Positions 35,559 through 43,916 of a stretch of 64,000 nucleotides of DNA are shown one piece after another. Position numbers and translations under genes: made by a program. The stretch's first letter is position 1; each line of letters starts with the position of its first letter. The notes beneath the pieces were generated by a model, which worked only from the letters and a program-made list of their open reading frames with translations, searched no databases and was not told the origin of the DNA. The stretch spans positions 121,867 to 185,866 of the forward strand of contig NZ_FOGB01000004.1 in assembly GCF_900111095.1 (NCBI RefSeq). The letters are read 5' to 3'. Origin of the DNA: Amphritea atlantica (lineage in GTDB: Bacteria > Pseudomonadota > Gammaproteobacteria > Pseudomonadales > Balneatricaceae).

Positions 35559-36527
35559 GTGAATTACAATAAGAAAGAGTTTGTAAAGTCGATGCTTGGA
35601 GCGGCTATTCTGGTGGCTTTGTCCAGTCAGAGCATGGCCGGTACCGATTTCAATGCTAACCTCGAACTGGATACTGATGCTACGGATACTGCAGCCGCAG
35701 ATACGACTTATGATCAGAATGGTCGGGTCGAGGTCAACGTGCTTTCCCGTCGTGAAAAAGGCGAATATTTTGTTCAGGCAAAAGGGACCGTGCTGCTCAC
35801 CGTTGATGGCACAACCTCTGTTGATGACGCCTATGTTCAGTTCGGCTCAAAAACCTGGGATCTGCAGGCCGGGCGCTTTGAAGCGGTAAACCTGTTCCCG
35901 AAAGCAAAAGATACCCTGATTGTTCATGCGGGCGGTGTGAGCGTCTATGAAGCCAATATGGTACGTGGTCGTATCGGTGATGGCGGCGGCCAGTTCGCAT
36001 TGCACTACAATGCAAACGACAATGTTAAGTTTGAACTGGCAACCATTTTTGGTGATGAGAATGCTTCGGGCGATGACACGACAGCGGTTTCCGGCGTACG
36101 CCCTTCTATCACCTGGAGTACCGAGGGTTTCAGTCTCTTTGCGGGTTACGAGAAAGTTAAATATGATCTGACCGCTGGTGGTACTCAGGATAAAAGTGGT
36201 TTCGGTATCGGCACTAACTTTGATCTGGGTGCAGCTAATATCAATATCGCAGCTGCCCGCTCAAAAGATGAAAACAGTGACGAAAAGGTCACCTCATACA
36301 TTGCCAACATGGTTTACGGTAACTTCGGTGCCGGTGTCATTCGTTCAGATGTTGATCAGGGCAGCAATACCGATCCAAACGTCACCACCGCTTATCTGGC
36401 GTACAGCGTTCCGCTGCTGGATATCGAAGGCGCAACGGTTACCTTTGCAGGCTCTTTCTCGTCAGCTGATAATGTCACTGATGATGAAGCGACAGCACTG
36501 CGTGTGCGCTTAAACTATACGTTTTAA
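35559..36527 (+). CDS. Outer-membrane porin, carbohydrate-associated, copy 2
   Basis: A 322-residue barrel protein paralogous to 18205-19164, with the shared segments NANLELDTDATDTA, YDQNGRVEVNV, AGRFEAVNLFPKAKDTL and the terminal RVRLNYTF. The signal peptide follows a short basic start (NYNKKEFVKSMLGAAILVAL, cleavage after SMAG or nearby). The start is a GTG at 35559 that overlaps the stop of a two-codon ATG-AAG-TGA frame at 35554-35562 using the same GGAGA. It probably admits glucose for the Gts system. A terminator follows at 36667-36700. Confidence 0.85.
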   Translation: MNYNKKEFVKSMLGAAILVALSSQSMAGTDFNANLELDTDATDTAAADTTYDQNGRVEVNVLSRREKGEYFVQAKGTVLLTVDGTTSVDDAYVQFGSKTWDLQAGRFEAVNLFPKAKDTLIVHAGGVSVYEANMVRGRIGDGGGQFALHYNANDNVKFELATIFGDENASGDDTTAVSGVRPSITWSTEGFSLFAGYEKVKYDLTAGGTQDKSGFGIGTNFDLGAANINIAAARSKDENSDEKVTSYIANMVYGNFGAGVIRSDVDQGSNTDPNVTTAYLAYSVPLLDIEGATVTFAGSFSSADNVTDDEATALRVRLNYTF

Positions 36528-36666
36528 ACACTGATGTTATCCCCCTGGCGGTTTGGTGCAATGGAACCCCTTCCCATTGTGTCATCTCGCCGGGACTGAT
36601 TCACCTGAGGAGTTTATCGACTGGCGGCTGCTGGCAGCGCTAACACATAAGCTTCTGTGCCATTTG

Positions 36667-36700
36667 CCGACAGAGATCTCTGATGCCTGTCGGTTTTTTT
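36667..36700 (+). terminator. Terminator after porin 2
   Basis: CCGACAG, 13-nt loop, CTGTCGG then seven T (36694-36700). It lies 140 bp past the porin stop and just before the end of the convergent LacI gene. Confidence 0.8.
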
Positions 36701-36709
36701 ATATCTGGA

Positions 36710-37780
36710 TCAGGGCATGGGGCAGCTTTCGCGGATAAGCAGCTCAGTTGGCAGTATTGTTTCGCGAGGAGGGGTTGGTTTTGTAAACAGGCTTGCTGCA
36801 ATCTCACCTTTGGCAAAGTTATCCTGCTTAACGGTTGTCAGTGAGGGGGAGCTGGTAAGCGATTCGGGGACGCCATCAAAACCTATTATTTTAAGCTCTT
36901 GTGGGATTCTGATTCCCATTCGGGTTGCCTCTTTTATGGCAGTTAATGCATAGGTGTCGGTCATGCAAAAAAGGGCATCCGGCCGGGGGGTGCAGTGCAG
37001 CGCTTCACGCACGGCAAGCAGGGCTGAGGCTTCCGTGTTATCCGGGATATGCCAGAGTCGCTCATTGGGCAAAATCATATTGTGTTCACTCAGCGCCCGA
37101 CGGTAACCCTGCAGGCGAAGCGCCGCGACTGAAATGGTGTTGCTGAACAGATCGTTATCGTTGTAGACACGACACACATGTTTGGAGTTGATGATGCGTA
37201 ATCCCAGTATGGCGGGGTATTTCGGACAGTGCTGCAGTGCCAGATCTGCGCTGTTGAACGCGCCGCCGAAATTGTCACTGGCGATGCTGCTGTGATCCCC
37301 CATAGCGCAGTCGACGGCAATCAGTTTTTTGCTTTGCAGCGTGAGCTGATCAAAAATGGCGTCGTCCTCAATATGGCCGTAGACAATAAAGCCATCGACG
37401 GTTGATTGTAACCGGCGTACCTGGTTGGTGCTGGATAGCTCCCGGGAGTGGATCAGTAGCATGCTCAGATGCTGACTCTCCAGCTCGGTGGTCACGCCGT
37501 TGAGGAATTGATTGGCAACACTGTCGTTCAGGTTATAGCTGAGGCAATCTGGCAAAACTATGCCAATCACACCCTGGCTACCGCTGCAATCTGCTTTACG
37601 GGGGGAGCCAGAGCTGCGATATCCCAGTTGCTGGCACTCAGACAAGATGCGTTCGCGCAGCTCCGGTGAGAGTTGATCCGGATGATTGAATGCATTCGAA
37701 ATAGTCGCTGTTGAGACACCTATATGGTTAGCTGCATCCCGGATAGTGGGGCGGGGTGCTTTTTTGCTGTCAGCGATCAT
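36710..37780 (-). CDS. LacI-family repressor 1
   Basis: A 356-residue repressor. The N-terminal helix-turn-helix with hinge (PTIRDAANHIGVSTATISNA, then FNHPDQLSPELRERIL) is canonical. The periplasmic-binding-protein-like effector domain runs from about residue 68 (GVIGIVLPD) to the end. The TCxTD-like segment FCMTDTYALTAIKEATRMGI and the IIGFDGVPES motif are present. A perfect AATGTTTCA-4-TGAAACATT operator lies 45-66 bp upstream, suggesting autorepression. Effector unknown. The nearest likely targets are porin 2 and the sucrose-type operon; neither shows an obvious second copy of that operator. Confidence 0.9.
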   Translation of the reverse strand: MIADSKKAPRPTIRDAANHIGVSTATISNAFNHPDQLSPELRERILSECQQLGYRSSGSPRKADCSGSQGVIGIVLPDCLSYNLNDSVANQFLNGVTTELESQHLSMLLIHSRELSSTNQVRRLQSTVDGFIVYGHIEDDAIFDQLTLQSKKLIAVDCAMGDHSSIASDNFGGAFNSADLALQHCPKYPAILGLRIINSKHVCRVYNDNDLFSNTISVAALRLQGYRRALSEHNMILPNERLWHIPDNTEASALLAVREALHCTPRPDALFCMTDTYALTAIKEATRMGIRIPQELKIIGFDGVPESLTSSPSLTTVKQDNFAKGEIAASLFTKPTPPRETILPTELLIRESCPMP

Positions 37781-37824
37781 AGCCTGAGTCTCCGCTGTGA
37801 AGAGCCGTCAGAGGTTCTCTCTTT

Positions 37825-37846
37825 AATGTTTCATGGGTGAAACATT
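37825..37846. promoter_or_regulatory. LacI-type operator upstream of repressor 1
   Basis: AATGTTTCA, TGGG, TGAAACATT: perfect 9-bp arms, 45 bp upstream of the repressor start. It has the size and symmetry of a LacI-family site. Confidence 0.65.
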
Positions 37847-38174
37847 TTAAATAAGCAATCAGTTTCATAATGGATGCATTCTTATTGTTATATGGCTTAA
37901 GAGATGGAGTGATATGACTTACTCTGATATCAGGTCATACCGGTCTGCCGTAACAGGCTTCTCTGAAACAGAAGTGGATTTTTTAACTTATTGTTTAATA
38001 TTAACTTTACCTCTTTTACTTAACGCGACAGGCTTTCTTTGTCAGGCTCAATCGAGCGTCTGAAAAGCCATTGTCGGGTTAAAAACAATCCCTGTCAGCA
38101 TTTTGAAGTTTAGCTCTGCTTTGGTTTGTAGTTAAAAAAATCTAATCATTGAGGTGAATAATACTCAAACAATA
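37847..38174. other. Intergenic region between the two LacI genes
   Basis: About 330 bp of AT-rich sequence without a gene, T/A-rich around 37980-38020. Nothing clear besides the operator on the left and the promoter with operator on the right. Confidence 0.45.
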
Positions 38175-38219
38175 TTGACAACTCAATGGCTCCGATCTAG
38201 TATTTGACAACGTTGTCAA
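38175..38219 (+). promoter_or_regulatory. Promoter and operator of repressor 2
   Basis: TTGACA (38175-38180), 17 bp, TAGTAT (38198-38203) directly abuts the perfect 16-bp palindrome TTGACAACGTTGTCAA (38204-38219). The palindrome would cover the transcription start, a classic LacI autorepression arrangement. Confidence 0.7.
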
Positions 38220-38236
38220 TAGATGGTCGTAAGTTG

Positions 38237-39247
38237 ATGGTATCCATTAAGCAGGTGGCGAAGCAGGCCGGAGTTTCTTTTAAAACCGTTTCCAGGGTGG
38301 TGAATAATGACCCTAATGTGCGTGAAGAAACCCGGGCCCGGGTGCAGGAAGCGATCGCTGCTTTGAACTACAGACCTAACCGGGCCGCTCGTATGATGCG
38401 TAATCAGCAGTCGGGTGTTATCGGTTTTATCTCCGATGAAGTGGTGACTCAGCCCTATGCCGGAGACCTGTTGATCGGGGCTCAGGAGGTGGCGAGCCAG
38501 CATGATAAGGTTTTAATGGTGGTTAACATTGAAAACGATCGTATTGGCAGGCAGCGAGCCATTGATATGTTGCTGGAGCGACGGGTAGAAGCTCTGGTCT
38601 ATGCGAGCTATTACCATAAAGAGGTGCAGGTGCCGCAGGAGATGTTGCAGGTGCCATCTGTGTTAGTGAACTGCTATGCGGAGAACGAAACGCTGACCAC
38701 CTTTATTCCTGACGAAGTTCAGGCTGGCTATGACGCTACGCGGCTGCTGCTTGAACAGGGCCATAAACGCATTGGGCATATTACTCTGAATCCGGATATT
38801 GTCGCTTCGGTAAAGCGACTGGAGGGTTACCGCAAGGCACTCGCTGAGGCCGGTATTTCGTATGATCCGCAGTTGATTGTTCAGGGGGAGTCACGCTTTG
38901 ACGAAGCCGGGGATAGTGCCAGTGTTGAAAAAGCGGTTGCAGAGTTGTTGAAACTGACTCATCAGCCAACCGCCTTTGTCTGTGGGAAAGATGAATTTGC
39001 AATGCAGGCCTACTTTGAATTTTCTAAGCGTGGCTTGCAGGTCGGCAGAGATATAGCGGTCACCAGTTTTGATAATCAGCGCATGATAGCGCCAGGTTTG
39101 TCGCCCGGACTGACGACCATGGCATTGCCTCATTTTGAGATGGGCCAGGCCGCGATGAACAGTATTTTCAATCAGGGGGATGATATGGTCACCCGGTTGA
39201 TCCCGTTTTCGGTTATTGAGCGGCAGTCTCATTTGCTGAAAAATTAG
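38237..39247 (+). CDS. LacI-family repressor 2 (sucrose-type operon)
   Basis: A 336-residue repressor: HTH VSIKQVAKQAGVSFKTVSRV (residues 2-21), hinge YRPNRAARMMRNQQSGVIGF and a full effector domain including AFVCGKDEFAMQAYFEF and VTSFDNQRMIAPGLSPGLTT. The ATG at 38237 gives the standard LacI N-terminus; a frame starting at the TTG of 38204 would begin inside the palindromic operator. It lies 39 bp before the binding-protein gene on the same strand. Its operator is at 38204-38219, with a related TGACAACGTTGACA inside the next gene (39326-39339). It probably controls the importer and GH32 gene in response to the disaccharide or its products. Confidence 0.9.
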   Translation: MVSIKQVAKQAGVSFKTVSRVVNNDPNVREETRARVQEAIAALNYRPNRAARMMRNQQSGVIGFISDEVVTQPYAGDLLIGAQEVASQHDKVLMVVNIENDRIGRQRAIDMLLERRVEALVYASYYHKEVQVPQEMLQVPSVLVNCYAENETLTTFIPDEVQAGYDATRLLLEQGHKRIGHITLNPDIVASVKRLEGYRKALAEAGISYDPQLIVQGESRFDEAGDSASVEKAVAELLKLTHQPTAFVCGKDEFAMQAYFEFSKRGLQVGRDIAVTSFDNQRMIAPGLSPGLTTMALPHFEMGQAAMNSIFNQGDDMVTRLIPFSVIERQSHLLKN

Positions 39248-39286
39248 TGCTTATAATCAAGATAAAATAACAATAAGGGTCAAAAC

Positions 39287-40561
39287 ATGAAAAGAATGAA
39301 CATCTCTCTTTTGTCTTGCGCTGTAATGACAACGTTGACATTCAGTGTTGGCAGCGTCATGGCTGCGACGTCTGAAATCAAGCTGTGGCGTCATGAGACG
39401 AGTAATATTAAGGAGATCGAAGTCAATAAGGCGACGATAGATCGTTTTAATCAGTCACAAACGAAATGGCATATTACTGCAGAGATGATCCCCGAGGGTT
39501 CATATACCCAGACGGTCACTGCAGCAGCACTGGCCGGAGATCTGCCCTGTATTCTGGATATGGATCAGCCGGTTGTGCCTAACTTTGCATGGTCAGGTTA
39601 TCTGCGTCCTCTTGAAGGGCTGCTTTCTCAGGACGCGCTTGATGGTCTGATTGGCAGTGCGAAGGGCACATACAAAGGTAAAGTCTTTTCTGTTGGTCAG
39701 TTCGATGTCGCGCTGGCGTTGTTTACCCGTAAATCGATTCTTGAGAAATATAACCTGCGTCAGGCCACCTATGTGCAGCCGTGGACTAAGGCTGAACTGC
39801 TGGATGCCCTGGCTAAACTGAAAGCATCCGGTGAGTTCCGGTATCCGCTGGCAATGCGTACCGGCTGGACCGGTGAGTGGTACTCCTATGGTTATGCACC
39901 GATGCTGCAGAGTTTTGGTGCAGACCAGATCGACCGTGACAACTATGTCACCTCTGAAGGTGTGCTCAACGGTGAAGCAGGACTGGCCTGGGGTACCTTC
40001 TTTCAAAGCCTGTTTGACAAAGAGTATGTTGATCGTAACCCCAGTGATGACAAAGCGTTTGTTCAGGGGCGTGCGGCATTGGACTACGTTGGCAGTTGGG
40101 AGATGGCAAATCACTCTGAGCAATGGGGCGATGACCTGGTTGTGATGCCGGTACCTGATTTTGGTGGCGGTCCGGTTATCGGTGGTGGTTCCTGGCAGTG
40201 GGGTATTACCCAGTCATGTGCGAACCCGGAAGGTGCTGCTGCATTCGTTGATTTTATGCTGCAGCCTGAAGAGATTGCCGCTATGTCAGTGGCAACGGGC
40301 ATGATTCCTTCCTCTCCTGAAGCTGCCGAGCTGACTGAGCATTATCAGGTTAACGGTGACTGGCGTTTTTTCTACGATTTTTCAGCCGCGTTTGCTGTAC
40401 TGCGTCCAGCGACCCCAGCCTACCCAATTATTTCCAGCACCTTTGAAAAAATGGCGCGGAATATAAAAGATGGTGCTGATGTGCAGGATGCCCTGGATGA
40501 AGCGGTCGATACTATCGAGCGCAACATTTCTGACAATAAAGGCTACGGTTTTACTCAGTAA
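39287..40561 (+). CDS. Sugar ABC transporter binding protein (CUT1)
   Basis: A 424-residue periplasmic binding protein of the CUT1 family. A Sec signal peptide (MKRMNISLLSCAVMTTLTFS onward, cleavage after VMAA, about residue 27) precedes SEIKLWRHETSNIKE. Sugar-pocket aromatic residues appear in FAWSGYLRPLE and RTGWTGEWYSYGYAPMLQSF, and GGGSWQWGITQSC lies near the C-lobe hinge. It follows the LacI gene and precedes two permeases, an ATPase and a GH32 hydrolase, so sucrose or a fructo-oligosaccharide is the likely substrate; alpha-glucosides are an alternative. A hairpin follows the stop (40578-40611). Confidence 0.88.
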   Translation: MKRMNISLLSCAVMTTLTFSVGSVMAATSEIKLWRHETSNIKEIEVNKATIDRFNQSQTKWHITAEMIPEGSYTQTVTAAALAGDLPCILDMDQPVVPNFAWSGYLRPLEGLLSQDALDGLIGSAKGTYKGKVFSVGQFDVALALFTRKSILEKYNLRQATYVQPWTKAELLDALAKLKASGEFRYPLAMRTGWTGEWYSYGYAPMLQSFGADQIDRDNYVTSEGVLNGEAGLAWGTFFQSLFDKEYVDRNPSDDKAFVQGRAALDYVGSWEMANHSEQWGDDLVVMPVPDFGGGPVIGGGSWQWGITQSCANPEGAAAFVDFMLQPEEIAAMSVATGMIPSSPEAAELTEHYQVNGDWRFFYDFSAAFAVLRPATPAYPIISSTFEKMARNIKDGADVQDALDEAVDTIERNISDNKGYGFTQ

Positions 40562-40577
40562 ACCGGTCTTTCCAGAT

Positions 40578-40611
40578 TGTTACTGTGCTCTGTAAACGGG
40601 GGGCAGTAACA
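40578..40611 (+). promoter_or_regulatory. Hairpin after the CUT1 binding-protein gene
   Basis: TGTTACTG (40578-40585) and CAGTAACA (40604-40611), an 8-bp stem with an 18-nt loop and no T-run. Same position as the hairpins after gtsA and frcB. Confidence 0.55.
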
Positions 40612-40640
40612 GTCTGATAGTGAAGCAGCGAGAAATCTGT

Positions 40641-41771
40641 ATGAATGCTAATACGTCTGTTAACAGTAGCGACACGCTAACCGTGTCATCCGGTCGGCCT
40701 GCTGAGACCCGCCGTCCACCGAGAAAGCGTTATGTCTTTCTTATGAGTGCTCCGGCTCTGCTGGGTCTGTTTATGTTTATGGTTCTGCCGTTTTTAATGG
40801 CACTGGGGATGTCGTTTACCGATCAGCGTTTGTTGTCGCCTAATGCGACAGAGTGGGTTGGGTTACGTAACTATGACCGCTTGTTGAACATTAGCTGGTT
40901 GGTGCAGGAGCCAGTTTCAGACGCAGATAATCATCTGAAACGGACCGCCGAGGGTGAGCTGGTCTATCCAAGACTGCGTTCAGTTCTGCGTAAGAACCCT
41001 GAATATAAAGAGTTTAAGGAGTTCACCCACTGGTCTTTTGGCGATAAACGGGTGGTTCTTCTGGCGAAGGATCCGAGCTTTATCCAGTCCATTATCAATA
41101 CGTTACTGTTTGTCATTCTGGTGGTCCCCATCCAGTGTGGTACCGCCCTTGGATTAGCGCTGCTGATTAATCAGAAACTGCGGGGAATCTTTCTGTTTCG
41201 AACGGTATTTTTCTCGCCGGTGGTGACATCGATTGTGGTGGTGTCGATCGTCTGGAGCTTTCTGTATCACAAAGATTTAGGGTTATTTAATCACTATCTG
41301 AATGCGATGTCGTTTGGACTGATCGGTCCGGTTGACTGGCTGGGCGATCCGGACTGGGCAATGCCCTCGATTGTACTGATGTCTGCCTGGCAGGCGGCCG
41401 GTGTGCAGATGCTTATTTTTCTGGCGGGTTTGCAGGGCATATCCGGCGATCTTTACGAAGCTGCTGAGCTCGATGGAGCCGGTCCCTGGGGCAAGTTTGT
41501 TAACGTGACGCTGCCGGGGCTGAAGAACACCACAATTTTCGTTGTTATCAGTACCACGATTCAGGCCTTTGGTCTGTTTACTCAGGTTGATGTGATGACC
41601 CGGGGTGGTCCACAGGGCTCTACCTCGACGGTTATGTATCATGCCGTGACCAAGGGATTCCGCGAACAGGATATTGCCTATGGTTCGGCGATCAGCGTGA
41701 TTTTCTTTCTGGCTATTCTGGCAATTGCGTTGCTACAGAAACGCTTCTTTGACAAGCGGGAGGATGCGTAA
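40641..41771 (+). CDS. Sugar ABC permease 1 (MalF type)
   Basis: A 376-residue inner-membrane permease. A soluble basic N-terminus (ETRRPPRKRYVF) leads to the first helix (SAPALLGLFMFMVLPFLMAL). An extra soluble loop of about 60 residues between helices 1 and 2 (EPVSDADNHLKRTAEGEL...) makes it longer than GtsB. The EAA loop is LYEAAELDGAGPWGKFVNVT, then LPGL (about 277-300). The ATG at 40641 was preferred over an in-frame GTG at 40620. One-base overlap (TAATG) with the next permease. Confidence 0.88.
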   Translation: MNANTSVNSSDTLTVSSGRPAETRRPPRKRYVFLMSAPALLGLFMFMVLPFLMALGMSFTDQRLLSPNATEWVGLRNYDRLLNISWLVQEPVSDADNHLKRTAEGELVYPRLRSVLRKNPEYKEFKEFTHWSFGDKRVVLLAKDPSFIQSIINTLLFVILVVPIQCGTALGLALLINQKLRGIFLFRTVFFSPVVTSIVVVSIVWSFLYHKDLGLFNHYLNAMSFGLIGPVDWLGDPDWAMPSIVLMSAWQAAGVQMLIFLAGLQGISGDLYEAAELDGAGPWGKFVNVTLPGLKNTTIFVVISTTIQAFGLFTQVDVMTRGGPQGSTSTVMYHAVTKGFREQDIAYGSAISVIFFLAILAIALLQKRFFDKREDA

Positions 41772-42640
41772 TGAAACGTTTACAAAAGCTGGGCGCTTAT
41801 CTCTTTCTTCTATTGATCGGTTATGTGTTCCTGTTCCCGCTGCTGTTTATGATTATGTCTTCATTTAAGCCGGAGCAGGTGATCTTTGCTGATCTTTACA
41901 GTATTCGTGCGATTTTGCCGGTCGGCGATCTTACCCTGGATAACTATCGTCAGGTATTTGAAAAGAGTGATGTTTTGCTCTATTTCCGTAACTCAATCCT
42001 GATTACATCGGCGACCGTGATTCTCGGTCTGTTCGTTAACAGTTTACTGGCATTCACTCTCTCCCGTATGCGCTGGAGTGGTCGCAAATATATTCTTGCG
42101 GCGGTGGTTGCGCTGATGATTATCCCTATTGAGGCGATTGTGGTGCCTCTGTTACTGCTGGTCTCCAAGTTGCCAACAATCGGTTGGGAGCAGGGCGGTC
42201 TGGTGCTGATGGGGTCCTGGTTAAACTCGCTGGAAGTGCAGATTCTGCCGTTTGTTGCGAACTCCTTTTTTATCTTCCTGTTCTATCAGTTTTTCAGGGA
42301 TATCCCGAAAGATTTTGATGAAGCCGCTGAGCTGGATGGTGCGACACCGTTTCAGATCTACCGACACATTATTGTGCCGATGTCCGGCCCCGTATTTGCC
42401 ACCGTGGCGATCCTGCACTTTCTGCTGATGTGGAATCAGTATATCTGGCCGATTATGGCGGTGCAGGGGGAGGACGCCCGTCCGGTTATGCCGGGTATTC
42501 AGATCTTCTTTGGCAGACAGACCAGTTGGGGGGAGATTATGGCCTACGCCTCATTTGTTACCCTGCCGGTGCTGGCCGTGTTCCTGGCGTTCCAGAAGAA
42601 GTTTGTAAGCAGTCTGGCCGGAGCCGGCATAAAAGGCTGA
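41771..42640 (+). CDS. Sugar ABC permease 2 (MalG type)
   Basis: A 289-residue MalG-type permease: first helix LGAYLFLLLIGYVFLFPLLF, then a periplasmic loop, helices around ILAAVVALMIIPIEAIVVPL, the EAA loop DFDEAAELDGATPFQIYRHI followed by IVPMSGP (about residues 180-205) and a C-terminus ending SSLAGAGIKG as in GtsC-like proteins. Start overlaps the preceding stop by one base, so translation is coupled. Confidence 0.9.
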   Translation: MKRLQKLGAYLFLLLIGYVFLFPLLFMIMSSFKPEQVIFADLYSIRAILPVGDLTLDNYRQVFEKSDVLLYFRNSILITSATVILGLFVNSLLAFTLSRMRWSGRKYILAAVVALMIIPIEAIVVPLLLLVSKLPTIGWEQGGLVLMGSWLNSLEVQILPFVANSFFIFLFYQFFRDIPKDFDEAAELDGATPFQIYRHIIVPMSGPVFATVAILHFLLMWNQYIWPIMAVQGEDARPVMPGIQIFFGRQTSWGEIMAYASFVTLPVLAVFLAFQKKFVSSLAGAGIKG

Positions 42641-42673
42641 CCGGTTGTTGGAAAAATAAGAATTTATGTACTT

Positions 42674-42696
42674 GATCGCCTGTACGGCAGGCGATC
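42674..42696 (+). promoter_or_regulatory. Hairpin before the CUT1 ATPase gene
   Basis: GATCGCCTG, TACGG loop, CAGGCGATC: perfect 9-bp stem followed by TTGGGAGA, ending 14 bp before the ATPase ATG. May tune translation or message stability. Confidence 0.55.
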
Positions 42697-42710
42697 TTGG
42701 GAGAAGAAAA

Positions 42711-43850
42711 ATGGCAGACGTAAAACTGACCAAAGTCGTTAAGCGCTATGGTGATGTTGAAACAATTCACGGTATCGATCTGGATATTAAGGATGGTGAA
42801 TTCGTTGTCTTCGTTGGCCCATCCGGTTGTGGTAAATCTACACTGCTGCGCATGGTTGCAGGGCTTGAAGAGATCACCGAAGGTGAGCTGCATATTGATA
42901 ATGAATGTGTCACCTCTGTTGCAGCATCCCGTCGGGGGGTGGCGATGGTGTTTCAATCCTATGCCCTCTATCCACATATGACGGTGCGGGAAAATATGGG
43001 GTTTGGCCTGAAAATGGCAAAAACGGATAAGGTTGAGATTAAACGGCGGGTGGATGAGTCGGCCAAAATCCTCCAGCTAGAGCCATTACTGGATCGCAAG
43101 CCTAAAGCGCTTTCTGGTGGTCAGCGTCAGCGGGTCGCCATTGGCCGGACCATTGTGCGCAACCCCAAAGTCTTTCTCTTTGACGAGCCATTATCGAATC
43201 TGGACGCCGAACTCCGCGTTCAGATGCGGGTTGAGATCGCTAAACTGCACTCTCAGCTGAAGAATACCATGATCTATGTAACCCATGATCAGGTGGAAGC
43301 GATGACCATGGCGGATAAGATCGTCGTTTTACGGGGTGGAAATATCGAGCAGGTCGGCAGCCCGATTGAGCTATACCTGAACCCGGTTAATGAGTTTGTT
43401 GCGGGTTTCATCGGCTCTCCCCGGATGAACTTTTTTGACTGTGATGTTATCGCTCAGACCGATGATTCTCTGACGCTGAAACTGCCTTGTGGTGAAGTGT
43501 GTCAACTGGCGGCGGATGTTAGTCATTCTCCGGGCATGACCCGGGTGAAACTGGGTATCCGCCCTGAGCATCTGAAAGAGGATCAGAGTGGCGAAATCAG
43601 GATTGGCGTCGATGTTGATGTGGTGGAGCATCTCGGTGGCTCAACCTATGTCTATGCCCGTTACAGTGGTGAGCATGAGCTGATTATTCAAACCGGTGGG
43701 TTAAGCCCGGTCAGACGGGGCGATCATTGTGATTTCAGCTTTAACCTCGACCAGTGTCATCTGTTTGATTGTAACGGTCTGACACTCAGAGCGGCCAAAC
43801 CAGTACCGCTTCACACCCAGGCACCTGTCGCGCAAGCCCTCTCAGGTTAA
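42711..43850 (+). CDS. Sugar ABC ATPase (MalK/UgpC type)
   Basis: A 379-residue ATPase: Walker A GPSGCGKSTLLRM, Q-loop MVFQSYALYPHMTV, signature LSGGQRQRVAIGRTI, Walker B VFLFDEPLSNLDAELR, switch YVTHDQVEAMTMADK, and a C-terminal regulatory OB-like domain (about 240-379). Start at 42711 (MADVKL) because GGGAGAAG lies just upstream; the frame is open to 42666 through the hairpin. Highly similar to GtsD at 31046-32161. Energises the two upstream permeases. Confidence 0.92.
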   Translation: MADVKLTKVVKRYGDVETIHGIDLDIKDGEFVVFVGPSGCGKSTLLRMVAGLEEITEGELHIDNECVTSVAASRRGVAMVFQSYALYPHMTVRENMGFGLKMAKTDKVEIKRRVDESAKILQLEPLLDRKPKALSGGQRQRVAIGRTIVRNPKVFLFDEPLSNLDAELRVQMRVEIAKLHSQLKNTMIYVTHDQVEAMTMADKIVVLRGGNIEQVGSPIELYLNPVNEFVAGFIGSPRMNFFDCDVIAQTDDSLTLKLPCGEVCQLAADVSHSPGMTRVKLGIRPEHLKEDQSGEIRIGVDVDVVEHLGGSTYVYARYSGEHELIIQTGGLSPVRRGDHCDFSFNLDQCHLFDCNGLTLRAAKPVPLHTQAPVAQALSG

Positions 43851-43871
43851 TCACAGCTTTTACGTTTCTCA

Positions 43872-43895
43872 GCACACCAGCAGCGTCTGGTGTGC
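43872..43895 (+). promoter_or_regulatory. Hairpin between the ATPase and GH32 genes
   Basis: GCACACCAG, CAGCGT loop, CTGGTGTGC: perfect 9-bp stem without a T-run, 21 bp before the GH32 ATG. Confidence 0.5.
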
Positions 43896-43916
43896 CCTGA
43901 CTATTACCGGTATTTT

